From Ottelia alismoides (lineage: Eukaryota; Streptophyta; Magnoliopsida; Alismatales; Hydrocharitaceae): a DNA stretch of 64,000 bases. The stretch covers positions 434,001 to 498,000 of the forward strand of contig JAZKJV010000295.1 of NCBI GenBank assembly GCA_037367405.1, written 5' to 3'. Of the stretch, positions 12,769 to 26,770 are shown one piece after another; the first letter of the stretch is position 1, and every line of letters starts with the position of its first letter. The notes beneath the pieces are model-generated. The model was not told the origin of the DNA and ran no database searches. It worked only from the letters and a program-made list of their open reading frames with translations. The translations under genes were made by a program, and so were the position numbers.

Positions 12769-15752
12769 AAAATCAACCCACAACAATATATATATGAAAT
12801 AAAAATATATGTGGAATCAAAATTTATTTTATTTAACTCTACAAAATGAGTATCGAACTCCAGGGAGAAAATTGGTATGTAGGTTAATTATTAGTAATTA
12901 AGAGTTAATATTAATAATATTTTTTGTATTTTCTAGATTTTTTAAATTTTATGGGTTTTAAATTATATGTTAATTTTTATGGTTTTTAAGAGTTTTATAT
13001 TTTTATATTTTTTATATTAAGTTTTTCTTTTTAATTTTTGAGATTTTATTTTGGTCTTTTATTTTTAAAATAAAATATATATTCAAATATAATAATGTTG
13101 CATTATACTATATAAAAAGTATACGGTATATATAGTCTTTATATGGTTTTATATTTTTAAATATATATAAAGATACTCAAAATATAAGAAATAAAATGTT
13201 TTTATGTTTTTATATCTTTCTCCATTTTTGATAATTTTACAGAATTTTTGTTAACTTTTATTATTTTTAAAGTAATAAAATGCACAAAATAGTGCACAGT
13301 TTAATTGCTCGAACATGTTTTAGGCTTCATAAATATAAATAAGTCTAAAATCAACCTAAAACTATTTTTATTATATAGTATATAATATATAGAAAACTCA
13401 TAAACATGAAAAATAGTTTTAGATTTTTCTTTAATTTTAGGCTTTTTAGGGTTTTGCAATTTTTAAGTTTTATATTTTTTAATTTAGTGATTTTTAGATA
13501 TGTGTTAATATATAATATAATATAGATAATATATTTTTTGGGGAGTTTTTGAAAATGTTTTTTTCTATTTTTTATGGGTTTTAATACTTAGATAGAGCAA
13601 AAATGCATGTTTTTGTATTTTTAATAATTAAAAAATTTAACTTAGTGCCAAATAAAAATAGGATGTGGTTAAGCACGATAACATGCACTTAAATAAATTT
13701 TCATATAATTTGCTGAGCAAAAAAATATTTAATACACAAATATACACAAAAATCAAATGTTATGGCGTTAGGTACCTTTTTGTAATTAATAAAAACCTTT
13801 AATCCATTCAACAATATGTCTAGGAAGCATAGGATACACAATGTTATTTTCCAAAAAAGGCACCTCACGTAGGACAACACGTGAGGTGACGTGGCTCTTG
13901 TAGTGCGCATATCTGCACAGTGAGTAAGGGGGAACAAGGGCAAACTCGCCAGCCCTTTTATTAAGTGAAATCATTGAGAAATGGAATAGGGTGATACCTC
14001 TCTAGCGATGGGTGGTGGAAGGAGAGATATGAGCTCGACTCAGGATGAATCAAGATGGTCTAGGTGGCTGAGAAGGTGGAAAAGGTGAAGGGGAAGATTC
14101 TAGAGGCGTTAGGTGGTCGAGACAGATGCTCATAGTGGTGGACAATGGCCAAAGCTCTAGAGCTCAAACATACTTAAACTATCTAAAATAATCAAACAAA
14201 TGCATGAAAAATTGTGGAAATGAAAATACAGAATAAAACCTACCTAGAAAGCAAGTTAAATGGCTCAGACCTGACCTGGGGGCCAATGAGAAGAACTGCC
14301 TGGAGCGTGGCTCTGACGATGGTGGATCACCACTCTCGTCCCCTCTCAGTGTTGTGAATTCAGAAGGGCAAACTTCTTATCACAAAGGGCCAGCTCTGAC
14401 AATGGAATCCAAGGGTTCTAGGGAAATGGGACCTAGTTCAAAATTGAGGAGGAGGAGTTATATACAGGGGGGCTTTGACTTAGGGTTAATGCATTGATCG
14501 ATGATCGAACAGAGATATCAACGATAGGGCATGATAGAGGGATGCATGATGTAGAAGTTTCATGAAGATAGTGGGAGAATCGAGCAGTGTCAATGCAAAA
14601 AAATGGTAAAGGAAGGGGGTTGGTCATCTAACGGGCACATACCTAGGCTAAGGGTACACTTGACCCTAGTTCAACGAACCCTTGGACCTCATTGGTCTAC
14701 ATCAGTCATATGAAGATGAAACGAGACTTAGATAACTTATTAATTCAACAATAATTACTAAATGATTTTATTAATTAAAACTCAAAACAAAAATGTTTCT
14801 TATTTTTCAAACTATTTTTTGGGAATTTTTATTTATTTTTACAACATTGTTTATTAGGTTCTCATTTTTATAAGTATATACATATGTATAAATACTTATA
14901 TTTCAAGTATATTATTTTTTGTATTTTATATTTTTATTATAAGTACATATTTTATATATTTATAATATACTTAAGTACATATTTAAATATTTTTATTTTA
15001 TTTTTACTGATTTTATTTTCATACTTAAATAAATAGAGGTATATACATTATAGGTATAGTATACATATATATTTTATTACATGATTTATTTTAATGCATT
15101 TTAATAGTTTTATTTTATATTTGTTTTTTAATGTAAAATAAATAATATTTATGATAATTAAAAAACATAAAAGGGTAAGCATATAAATAATAAATTATAT
15201 GAATAAAATATATATGTATATGGTATAATGAGAACCCAAAAAGCCATCTTTTGTATTAAGATATTGATTCAATGAAGTCTGATTCACGACTTTTCATCTT
15301 TCTATCCTAGTTGCGCAATGGATTAGTTTCATGTACAATTATTTTTATAATTTTCTATGTATTTTTATGCACAAGTTTTAAATTAAATATTTTATTATTT
15401 AAGGTGCATAAAATGAAGAATAAAATCAAGTAAAAACGGTTAATTTGAAGAGTAGAAATTAGGGTTTTCATATAGTATTTGACCCTTATCTCCCCCTTTA
15501 TTCCTTGTCGATCAAGTCAATATTGACATGGTCTCGAGGTTTAGGGTCAACCATTATTTACAATCCTTCCTTTATTTTTCTTTCTTTTCTTTTCTTAACT
15601 CTTTTATTTTAGATTTAAATACAAGTATTTATACATTATTTACTGGTGAATAATGAATGTTAGTTTGTACAATTTATCTGTATTTACATGTGTTTATCTA
15701 GGAATTTAAAGACAAAATAATGGAATAAAGGTGAATGAATGGATATTCATCA
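12769..15752 (-). repeat. Family 2 LTR, minus orientation
   Basis: About 3 kb. The right edge ATTCATCA (15745-15752) is followed at once by a purine tract in reverse (CCCCCTATACTTACC), so this is the 3' LTR of a minus-strand element whose internal region lies to the right. The last 300 bases match 23180-23474 and 52440-52735, for example CCCTTATCTCCCCC and TTTATTCCTTGTCGA. The left part, AATCAACCCACAACAAT, resembles 19796 onward. The left edge is approximate because an inverted LTR piece adjoins it. Confidence 0.62.
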
Positions 15753-15767
15753 CCCCCTATACTTACC
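15753..15767 (-). promoter_or_regulatory. Polypurine tract, minus strand
   Basis: On the minus strand this reads GGTAAGTATAGGGGG directly before the LTR edge TGATGAATATCC, the same arrangement as at 45925-45939. It is the predicted priming site for second-strand cDNA synthesis. Confidence 0.65.
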
Positions 15768-18141
15768 TTAGCTCGTCCCTAGCAAACACTTATTAGAAGA
15801 ATAAGTGAAGCATAGGGAAAAAATAAAGAAAAGGAAAATATAGAAAGGTAGAATGATTCTGGTTTTTAAACTTGTATTTATAAGATCAAAGTTTGGAGCT
15901 CAGTTAAGACATTTGGATTATTGATGTATTCGTAAATTTATGGGAATAAGATCTAAAACTTAACAACTGTCAAGTTCTACAAATCTCTGTTCAGGTCTCC
16001 TCAATAGCCAGGTCAGAATAAGTCTCTTCATACGCAAACCCTTATGACTATGAGTCTTACTTGTGCAGTGAAAGTGTATGTAGCACTTCTCCTCTGAAAT
16101 AGAATTGACATACTTCCTTAACAAGATAACCCCAATTCCCCAGTCTGGCTACTCTTTTCTTAAGGTTCAGGGTATTCCCTTCTAAGTTCAAGTGCAACTG
16201 GCTCAAGAAGAGGGGATATAGAGAAGAATGGATTGTTACTAGTGTAGTCACATATCCTATGGAGCTTAGCCAGTGTAGCCAAGTCTCCTGCTGCAAGCAT
16301 ATTTGATATTTGACTTTGAAACACAATGCCTTATTTATTTCAATATATACTCCGATGAGATTGATCATTGACTTTTCCCTGTCTATTCTTTTTGAAGATT
16401 TTGATTTTGCACATTTTCTTGATACCATATATAACAAAATTTACATAAGGAATTTTTCCTCTTGAGACAATAGACTATCCCTTTTTTGAAGCTTTATTGC
16501 AACTCACAGTGTCCTATATTTAGAAGTCCATGCCACTAGACGGAGTTGGGGGGCACTGGCTACTCATGATGACTACGTATGTTTTCATACATGTGCTTCC
16601 TCAAGCTAAAGAGTCATGCCCTAACCACCTTCTCATAGTTGAGATAAGTGTATTAAGTGTAGTGTTCAAGTTAGGTCATTATCAGAAAGAGTCGTGTGCT
16701 CGCTTTGAAATACTCTACTTAAGCTAATTAAGATGGTGTGTGAACATAGTCTTGTAAACTCAAAGAATTAAATCTCATGACCTGAAAAGTCTTATTTCCA
16801 GTTCCAATGAGGTTCCACTGAAATTAAATCGATTAAGGTCTAACCCAAGCTCCAATCTTCATATTTTATTCAAACTCGCTCAATTGGCAACATCGTTCTG
16901 AAAATGCATATGCCATGCAATGCAAGAAAATATTTTCAGGAAACCATTTTCTGATTTTTGAACTTTTTATGGATTTTCCAAGAATTTCTGCAACTTTTTT
17001 ATGATTTTTTAAAACGTTTTTCAAATTTTTAGGGGTTTTTTTAATGTTGCACATTTTTATGTTATTTTTGAAAAACAAAGGATCTAGAGTATTCGTAAGG
17101 AATTTTACACAAGGAATATGCATGTTTTATACATGATTTTATACAGATGTATACATGTTTTATTTGAAGAATTTTTATAAGAATATTATTTACATGGTTT
17201 TCCAAATAATTTGAGAACATTTTTACAAACATTAGTAAAAAATTTTGAAAATTTATTTTTGTAAATAATTTTACAAAGAGTTTTTCGAAAAATATTTTTA
17301 CAAAAAAATTTTACGAACTTTTCACAAATATTTACAAAGAGCTTATTTTCCAAATGATTTGAAAATATTTTACAAAAATTTTTCAAAGGTTTTCAAAGAT
17401 TTTTCAAAATATTTTACAACCATTTTCCAAATCATTTTGCAAAATGGTTTCAAACCAATTTTTACAAAGAATTTTTCCAAAAAAATATACATATTTGTAA
17501 CATATTCTTTACAGTTGATCTATTATGTACCCTTATCCAATATAGTATATTAGCCATATTAATCAAAATACGATAGTATGAGTTGTGGCTAACATATAAA
17601 CACATTTATATGACCCCCCTATATTTAGCTCGAACTATGTCATCATAGTGATCAAATAGAAATAAAGAAAGACCTAACTCATGCTAAGTATGGAAAATAC
17701 TATACTACAATAACTCAAAAATGAAAGAATAAGAAGTCGAACGCCCCCTATACATAGGATCAACTAATCCTAAGTATAGAAAACTGTACACAAATAAGTG
17801 AAGGTCGAGGATTTGAATGCACAAAATAATCAATGAATCGGCTTGTCCCCTGGGTGAAATATCCCTAAGTATAAAACATAATATCGATAAGTGTGGAGGT
17901 GAGGGGATAGAGAGAAAATAAAAAGAAAGAATGAACAACATCACTCTCCCTATACTTAGACTAAGAGATCCCTAAGTATAATCAACAACTAGGGTCATGA
18001 AACGGAATGAAGAGAGAAACTTGACTCATCCACCTCCCCTATACTTAGGATAAAGCACGTCCTAAGAAAGGCAAACACATTGATCAAGGTGGACAAGAGA
18101 AGCAAGAGATGGTATGACAAAATGAAACGAGTATATAAAAG
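15768..18141 (-). mobile_element. Family 2 (Athila-like) 3' region, no coding
   Basis: Read on the minus strand this is the counterpart of the 3' non-coding region of the large element (43843-45939). The stretch near 16165-16300 matches in reverse 45405-45530 (TTGGCTACACTGG and GTACTTGAACTTAGAAGGGA in the large element). Reverse copies of the hairpin/purine motif occur near 17610, 17745-17782, 17948-17985 and 18045-18070. An AT-rich block with repeated TTTTACAAA-like words fills 16900-17520 and corresponds to 44400-44740. No gag-pol follows; at 18142 an LTR in plus orientation begins. This is thus a truncated relative of the large element. Confidence 0.68.
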
Positions 18142-19697
18142 TGATGAATCTTTGATTGGCCAGCACTATATTCCCTTTTTATCCTCGAAGAATAAGAACT
18201 TCATTTCAAATCTTCATTAATTCCGCTTCTATAGCAATAATCCTCCCCCATGTAATTAACCTTGATTACTAACCCTAGTTATTGTATATTTATCACTAAC
18301 ATTTTCTTTATTTTCTATTTATTAAAATCCCAAAAGAAATATATAAATATTATAGATAATTATTTTGGTGTCAAAAAGAAATTAAAATAAAAAATTAACA
18401 AAACCATTAAAATTGATTTTTTATCTTTTAATAATACTTCTAAAAATATTTATTTATTTTTCCTAACATCTTTTGATTTGTGACCAATATCAAACTTGTA
18501 TATCTCGTCGAGATCTAGAACTTTCATGTTTTAACTTTTTGTTAATTCGACCTCCTCCTATTTCTTTTTTATTTTTCTTTTATTTTTCTATTTTCTGAAT
18601 AATTGATTGGGCCACGTGGTGCCCTCTAGGCCACCCACATGGCCCCTTCCCCTGGCTGCCACCCTGCCTCTACCCTAGTCATTGATCCCCAATCTCCTGC
18701 ATTCATCTCAACGATTCCTACTTTCTCTTTTCTCGGCCACATGATCCTTCCCCTTGAAGCCATTTGAGCCGCCCACCTCCGCTTGAACCACAGTTGTCTG
18801 ATGTCCCCTAATCGTGTGGCTCTAATCCCTACATGTTTCCCCTTCTTTCCTAGCCGACAGATGACGTTCAAAATCCCATCTCAACCTTTTCCTCGCTCCC
18901 ATCTCCTAACCCTAGGATCAGATCAATCAATTTGATCCTAGCCACTCCCTTGCGCTCACACTTGGACCACTGGATCGCAAGATCCAACGATCCATGCTTG
19001 TCTTCCTCCTCCATCTCATCCTCCTCTAATCGTTATGCCTCACAACAACATCATTCCCTTCCTTTTTTAATCGCCTCCTCTGATCTCCTCTCCACGCTCT
19101 AATGTCTCCACCACGAACATCGATCATCACTCACACTCGCGGACCCATCAATGATCCCATCCCACACTTCAAGCCTTCAAGTCGATCGTTACAATCTCTC
19201 ACCTCCACCACTAGTAACGTCGAAGACTTTCATCTATACATAGCCACCCTTCGCCCACTACTTCCCTCATCCACCATTACATGGGTTGAGGCCTAGCTTC
19301 CCTCACCCCTCCGCTGAGAGCAGAGGGGTGATTCATCAAGGCAATGACAACCCATGACCATGTGTGATGCATGGCTTCATCCATGTAGATCCGCCACCCT
19401 GGCAGTTGCCCGAGCACTGAGGACCAACTGGGCTTTTCGTGCGACGACCCGAGGACCGCCGTGGTCTTCAGCCCAAGCCACGCTCCACTAATGGCTTGCT
19501 CCGATCAGGTAACACCCTTCTTCTCTTTATTTTCCCTATGCTCACATTTACTCTCATCGATCATTGACCATCCTCAAAGCCGCACCACAATTCCACCATC
19601 CTCGCCGACTTGTTCGCTCTTCCTCTCCCTTCTCCATGATCCCGATCACCTCCACTCCCCTTGTTCTCCAGTTCGTCGGAGATGGAGCCCAGGTCCC
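18142..19697 (+). repeat. Family 1 LTR, plus orientation, first part
   Basis: It begins TGATGAATCTTTG and runs as the reverse of 8537 down to about 7030. Examples are GAAGTTCTTATTC at 8478, seen here inverted near 18187, and CCATGTAATTAACC near 18248. The sequence is split at 19697 by a 3.8-kb LTR insertion and resumes at 23480. On its left is the interior of another element in the opposite orientation, with no purine tract, so it may have been a 5' LTR or an inverted segment. Confidence 0.65.
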
Positions 19698-22600
19698 TGT
19701 TAACCCAAAAAATCAAGCAGTCGTATGTTCTACACAGGGCGGGAACACAGTCATCAAAGTGACCGACAAGAAATATGGATTAAAACAGCAATTAACCCAC
19801 AATCAATGATCAAGCAATGAAAAGTAAATCTGGAGCTAAAATTTATTATAACTCTACAGTGGGATGTGTATAGTGTGCAAGTATGTAGAGTGCCGAGCAC
19901 AAGAAGCAAACAAGATAGATTGGGCTATGAAGCACAAGAGAAGCTTGTGAAATCTTTGTCTATATTTCTTTTTGTCGGTTTTTTATTCTTAATTTTTTAA
20001 TCTTTGTTTTATATTTTTGTATTTTGTTTTTAATTTTATAATTTTTATAGTTTCTGTTTATATTTTTATATTTTGTATTTTATATTTCTTTTTAATTATA
20101 TAATATAGCTCTATATAGGATATATATATACAATGTAAGTACATATAAATAAAATAACCAAAATTGCAAAATTAAATATTTTTGGATTTTAACAAATTTT
20201 TTATTGTTATTGTGATTTCTTGATGAATTTTTCTAATTTTTATATATTTTTTAAGTAAAAAATACCTTAAAATGAGGATTAATTAAATAGGATGAATTAA
20301 AATGGAGATAAAATATAAACAATTTCGAAATTTCTCCAAATTAATTTTAATACGTAGATAAAAATCCAAATAAAATTCAGAAATAGAAAATATTTTTTTT
20401 GATTTTTAGGGATTTTTTATATTTTTATAAGAATTTTTAGGTCTTTTTAATTTTTAAGGGTTCTCTTTTGTAATGTTTATGGATTTTGGTCTGGAGTTGT
20501 AAAATAACTAAATATATATTTTTTTTTGGAATTTTTAAAAAGTTTTTTTGTATTTTTAATGTATTTTATACTGTAGACAAGAAATAAAAGGGTATTTTTT
20601 ATTTTAATAAATAACAAAAAGTCTTAAAATTGCAAAATAAATATATAACATGGAAGTGTGCAATCATGAGTGTGCACCTATTTTTGTGGATTTTTTCGAG
20701 CACAATTAATATTTTAAATAAATAGAGAAAATAAAAAGAAACTACATTACTAGCAGAGGCATTTTTGTAAATAAAATAAAATCCATGGTCAATCTACAAA
20801 TTTCACAAAAATATTCAACGTGCACGAAAAGTTTCTAGACCTATTACAAAATCCAAGACCCACGAGGGTTCCTCTGCAAAATTGCCAGCACATCTCATGC
20901 ACATGCACATGAGGTGACGTGGTCGAGGCCCAAGATGCAATTATAATAAAGTCTAGGGAATTTTTTTGCAAAATTACAAAAAATATCTAAAACGGCAGAG
21001 GAATGATTAATTACTAATTAATAAATACAAAAAGCGCTTGGGTGCGGATGTAAAATACCCAAGCTATGCAGTAGGAGCGTACGATTGGGATCAATCACTT
21101 ACACCACATGTCACGTTCCTGATGCTCGACACTGGTTTGAATTGAACGACTTGGACTAGATCCCAATCGACGATCTAATGGCTAGTGTGTTGCGCATCTG
21201 ACGGCTATTGTACGTCAAGAAAAACACAGGGGATCCAACGACGCAGAGCAGACGTGGAAGAACAAGGATGAAGCCACACCGCAACAAACTTTGATCGGAC
21301 GTATCTGCAGGTCTAGAGCCCCAGCCTCACCGCGGATGGTCAAAAAATGCTTCTGGATATGTCCTCGAAAGTCCGACGGTGTCAAAATGGTGAAAAGACC
21401 ATCAATGGGCCGCTGTAAGGTCGAGGAAGATCACGGCTCCAGGTACGTTTGCTTGATCAAAAATCGATGCCCATTGGTGTCATGTGGCCCTCCAACACCT
21501 GCAAGGAGATTAAGCACAGCAAAAAAGGGGTGATGGGGCCTTATTGGTGAGGGGGGATGGCAAATGAGGCATGGCAATGGCAGCTCCAGTGAGGCGAAGG
21601 AGTAGGAGGCCGGGATCCTTCTCCAAGAGGGAGCAGGTTATATGGGAGGCGTCGAGGAATAGGAGAAGCAGTGGGAAGGCGAATGGAGGTGGAGTGGCAC
21701 GTCGGGAACTGGCAGAGCATGGGGGATAGGTTCGTCGGAGGCTAGCTCCGACGAACTACAAAGGTGGGGCTTTGTACTACTAAATTACGAAAATAAATAC
21801 TAGAAATTAAACCTAAGGCTAAGACTAAGCTAGAGAGCAACTAAGCGGAAAGAAAGCAACCTCAAGCGATGCAAGGCCACGAGATGGAACTATAGGGAGC
21901 AGAGCTTCGACGATGGTTGAAATCCCCCTCCGTGACGCCCCTCAGCACTTCTGATTGGTGAGGCGAGAACATTGTCACCTTGCTCGAGCCTCGGTACATG
22001 AAAAGAAGAGGGAAGAATGGGCTAAAGGGGTTCAAAACATGGATCAAAGTCAGGTGAAGGCTTATGTACAAGTGGTCGAGCGGCTGGGAAGAATGAGGAT
22101 ATGGCATCGATTCAGTGATCCACAGTCCGAGGTGACGATTGGGCGTGTAAGACGATTGATCGAGTAGAAAAAGTCATGAAGGACTCGACGTGAAATAATG
22201 CAAGATCGAGCCACAAAAATCGAGAAAATAGACTAGGAATAAGGGTGTCAGAGGCTACAGGGTGGGTCAGAGGAGTTGACCGAGGTCAACCCTCCCCGCT
22301 ACTTGGTGGTCCACGTGGACCAACCAGGAAAAAGAAGCCTGAAAAATATTAGAAATTCGATAAAAAATATTAAATGATTTAATTAATTTTAGGTTATAAA
22401 ATAAAAAATGCTATTATTTTTTAAGTTATTTTATTATGATTTTTACTTATTTTTAGAGATTTTAATTACAAGTTACTTTTTAGGGTTAATATATAGGTAT
22501 ATTTATCTATGTTTTAGAGTATTTTATTTTTATTTTGTATTTTTAATTGTATTATTTTCTTTTTTTATTTTATAAAATTATAAATTGTTTTTATATACAT

Positions 22601-23474
22601 AAATATATTTTTATTATATTTTTTTGATATAGTATATACATGTAATTAAATAGGATTATGATATATATAGGTATAAGTATAGGTATTTTACCTATGTATA
22701 TAAGTATTTTATTTTAGTGTTTTCTTTATGGTTTTATTTTAGTTTTAATATGTACATGTATTATAAATAATATTTACAAAATTATAAAAATATAAAATAA
22801 TAAAAATAATAAAGAATAAATAAAATGATTATTTTAATCGAGTATAATATACAATAGGGGTACAAAAACTAACTTTCACATCTTAACTCTAAAAAATATG
22901 AAACAACTTCATTAAATAGCTTATTAAAAGTTATATACAATTAAATGTGGTTTTATATATTTTGAGTTTTTATTTGGGAGATATGGGTCTGTGAAGTTCG
23001 AGTTTTGGGATTTTATTCAGACTATAACTTTTATACTATATAATATTTTTGTATGAAATCAATTTTATATTTTTCTATATTTTATTATCTACAATTTTCA
23101 TGTTTAAAGTTTCTTTATTTGAGGTATAAAAGGTGAAAAATAAAATGAGTCTAAAAAAGGAATAAATAAAGAATAAATTAATGGGAATTTTATTGTATTA
23201 TTGGCCCTTATCTCCCCCTACTTTATTCCTTGTCGACCTATTCATCAAGATGCCTAGGTCTCGGGTTTTAGAGTCGTAAAATATCTTTGATATTTTATTC
23301 TTTTTCTTTTCTTTTCTTTATTCTATAAATTTGGCATTAAAAATAATATTTTTATACAGTATTTATACAACAAATCATGAATGCTAATTTATGCAAATTA
23401 GGTATTTACATACATTTACTAGGGTTTTTAAGGTCAAAATGATAGAATAAAGGTGATGAAATGGAGATTCATCA
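19698..23474 (-). mobile_element. Solo family 2 LTR, minus orientation
   Basis: The edges are TGTTAACCC on the left and GAGATTCATCA on the right. Read on the minus strand it runs TGATGAATCTCC to GGGTTAACA, the usual TG...CA. The flanks GTCCC (19693-19697) and GTTCC (23475-23479) look like a five-base target duplication with one mismatch. Deleting the insert and one copy restores the family 1 LTR order seen at 7000-7040. At 3777 bases it is close to the 3661-base LTR of the large element and shares its AT-rich, GC-rich, AT-rich layout. No internal region is present, so it is best read as a solo LTR left by recombination. Confidence 0.72.
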
Positions 23475-24213
23475 GTTCCCTACTCCTCCGCTCGATGAGG
23501 ACCTCCACTCACTCACAAGCACTCGCACACATGCTTCGGCTATAAGCTAACATCTGCAGGGCTTCAATGATTGGACTTCGCACCTCGGGTCTATTCCCCT
23601 CTGCCATATCTGACGAAGGAACATTGCTACGCCGCCTTAGCCACATGAGCCCCTCTGCAACACCAGCCTGACCTTTGCCAAAGCTTCCCCGGCTGCCACA
23701 ATCCTTCACCATCGAGCATAGCATTGGTAGCGCTCGAGGGAGGTCACCGGAGCATATCCCTCTCCGACGGGAGAGGCGAAGCATGAAGATACAATTACTA
23801 TGCGATCATCTAGATCAGACAGTCTAGATGAATGCCAGGCCTTTGCCACGAAGCACCTAGTTAGGCCTCACCAAACCTGATCTGAAGCGTGGAGGCCATG
23901 CCACATGGCCTCCAAACCTGCAGCAGTCCAAGCCAGATACCCGAGCCTCTGCCCGCTCCTGAGTCTAGCCCACGTTGGGCTGGGTTAATTGCATCGAGAC
24001 CCTTCGAGCTTTTAGATTTTTCAAAGAAGTCCTTCTAGGCGTACGTGCCTTGCATGTGTGCGCCTCATGCAAGCCCTACCGGCTTTAATGAGTTATATTC
24101 ATGCCCCTGCACGGAATGATTTGCAATATTTATCCTTTTATTTTGCACGTGTTTATTACATTTATTCCCTCACACTCTTTATTTAATATCTTGTTAATTA
24201 ATGACTTTTAGCA
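23475..24213 (+). repeat. Family 1 LTR, plus orientation, second part
   Basis: This continues the LTR split at 19697 and is the reverse of about 7015 down to 6290, for example TGCTTCGGCTATAAGCTAAC here against its reverse near 6950. It ends near 24195-24213, about 640 bases short of the full LTR, where a 21-base LTR edge in minus orientation begins. Confidence 0.65.
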
Positions 24214-24234
24214 TGATGAATACGAGATTCATCA
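24214..24234 (-). repeat. LTR 5' terminal palindrome remnant
   Basis: TGATGAAT, five bases, ATTCATCA: the outer tip of a minus-strand 3' LTR, directly followed by a reverse purine tract (CCCCTATACTTAAACC). The rest of that LTR is missing. Confidence 0.55.
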
Positions 24235-26280
24235 TACCCCTATACTTAAACCATGCTCGTCCTCGAGCATCTAAAGAATGAAGGAGTCGGATTAATTCCT
24301 GACGGTGCAATTGAAGATTTCAAGGCTCAATCTTTCGAAGACCCTTAATTTAAGAGATCCTAAAATTCTGGGTTTATACAAGCCTTAGTCAGAAGGAATC
24401 CAACTTCTCTAATTATCAGACTCTCTTTTTGTACATATAGTATAATGATATGAAATTAAGTGTACCGCATTTCATGAGAGTCGAGTCGAGGCATCACCCA
24501 ACGTTCCAGTCCCAAAGACTCTCCTCTAGACCTCATCCTCAATACTAGGGAATAAGTCTATTCTTGCTTCATTCAACCGTCTCTTTAGTTCGTCAGACTT
24601 GAAATGTGGATGGACGGCCAAATGATGGAGGGCATTGGATTGTGTCTATTTTTCTCTCCCTCACGTTGGAACAAAGGGCCTCTCTAGTGCCTTTTTACTC
24701 AACACATGTAAATTTTTAGATTGTTGATCAATGTGTCTGTCAAGAGAATTTGGAGTCGTCTGCACTTGTTTTTCTGGGAGTACACCGGGGTGTGTCTTTT
24801 TTTGAGTATCTAAGATACCTTCGACACCCAGACTTGTATCGCTTACGATACAGAGCCTTTTTTATGGTGTCAGTCCGACTCCTTGGTCCTAATTAGCGCT
24901 TGGTCCAAGTGGACACTTTGAAAAAGTTTGGGAGCGCTCGCCATTGGTGGAAGCTCATTTATAATTTTGACTTTGGATGATAGAGCTTTTCTTTGACATT
25001 TCATTGCTTTTGTTGGCTAGCCCCACTGCTTTTACCCAAAGTTGGCGCACACTGATCAACAATTATCATTAAGTTTCATCACACCCTAGCACATAGGTAG
25101 ATATCAAAGAGCATATGAATCTTGTTCACATACTGGCTAGGGTTTTGCTGATAGTTAGGTTTTCTGAAGCCTTCATTAACTTTATACCATCCTCGAATAT
25201 CATTAGATTGGGTCTAAACTCAAATCTCTAGTCCTAGTTCCTCAAGTGATATCTCAACTAATCTCATCAATGATGTAGTTGTGGAAGTGACTGTGCTGAT
25301 CATATTCTTTTGAAGGTAGAGATAAAGAGTGCAATATAGCGCTCAAATCTTTCAAACTAGGGAAGTGTGGATAATTAAGCTTAAAAACCCTAATGACTAA
25401 GGCATGTTAACTCAGACTCTTTAGATCACAGAAATCCAGTATTCTCAAAATCCTCAAGTCTTGAGTGAATGTGATTGTGTCAGGAATACACCAACTCCTT
25501 AGTTAGTGATTTTTGTGTGATTTTTGGCTTTTGCATATTTTTATGGATTTTAATTTTCAAACTTTTTTTTAATTCTTTTGAGAGATGATGACTGGCCCAT
25601 GCTCAAATGAATAAAAGTATCTACTCTCAGCCAGTATGGGCCGTTAGATGGACCCATGTTACTTGAGGACGGAGCCATATACAGTGTACTCTAAACCACC
25701 CACTCTGCTAAGGAAGATCGAAGTTCCCTCACTGAAAGTGTCTACTAAGCCTAGTAGTCAAAGTCTAATTCAAAGAAAGATTTTTAATTTTTCATTTTTT
25801 TGAAAAGGAGTATTTACACAAATTAATACCTCAATTTTTAAGAAAACAATTTTACAAGGTTTCTACAAAACTCAATTCATAGGGATACTAAAACCAAGCT
25901 CAAGAAAGAATTTTCAAAATTTTTTTTTTAAAAAAAACGAGCTATGGCTAAAGTAAATATACAGTAATATACGGTATACCACCTATACTTAAAATTTGCT
26001 ATGTCCTCATATCACAAGTGATATGAAGCCATGTCTTGGTCAAATATAGGGTGATATAGCGGAACTGAGGAGGAGGGTCCCCCTATACTTAGGACGAAAA
26101 TTGATCTAAGTATTAAGAAGATAACGCGAGGGATGGATGACTAGGTGGGTCCCCCTATACTTAGGCTACAGATAACATAAGTAACGAATCTAAGTTGGGG
26201 GGGGGGGGTATTGTGGTTGGAGGAATAATTACACTACGATACAAAGGCGGAGGGGCGTTTTTACAAAAGATGGCGATCGG

Positions 26281-26311
26281 GGAGAGAGCGAGCGAGAGAG
26301 AGAGAGAGAGA
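26281..26311. repeat. (GA)n microsatellite
   Basis: An AG/GA dinucleotide run with two interruptions. Confidence 0.9.
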
Positions 26312-26352
26312 TTTTGAAATATACAGAGAAGGGCGGGGGTGAGGTATATGTG

Positions 26353-26387
26353 CAAGTGTGTGTGTATGTGTGTGTGGGGGGGGGGGT
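26353..26387. repeat. (GT)n microsatellite plus G run
   Basis: GT repeats followed by about eleven G residues; a second G run lies near 26197-26208. Such runs are prone to length error in assemblies. Confidence 0.9.
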
Positions 26388-26770
26388 AGATCAGCAAGTG
26401 ATCTCCTTCTCTTTTCTTTTTTTTTCTTTCCTTTTTTTTATAACATGCAAGCCCTGAGGAAAAATAATTATGCACATGTAATTTTTTTACAGTATGCAAA
26501 TGCAGGCTGACTGATAAAAGATCCTAAAATTTCTTTGCCAATTCTTTTGCGGCCTCTTCAGCAGAAGCTCTCGACTTCACACCTCCATGAAGATCAAGCA
26601 TCCTCAATTTTCATGGGCCCTGCCACAAAAGAGAAAAGTTAGAAAAATATAGAGGAAATTAACCAGCAGACATGATGCAAAAAATGATGCATGAAATGAG
26701 GACCTGTAAATCTTGAAAATATTCAACAAAGATAAATCAAAATTCAACAAATAAATTAAGTTAAGTCGTG

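Larger units (their letters stand above)
24235..26770 (-). mobile_element. Family 1 internal region, second copy, non-coding
   Basis: About 2.5 kb between a purine tract at its left (24235-24248 in reverse) and a PBS at its right (26771-26788), in minus orientation. It is alignable by eye with 8538-11894 over most of its length (CGAGCATCTAAAGAATGAAGG occurs in both) but is shorter. Reverse purine-tract motifs recur near 25983, 26082 and 26150. No protein-coding similarity is visible. Confidence 0.68.
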
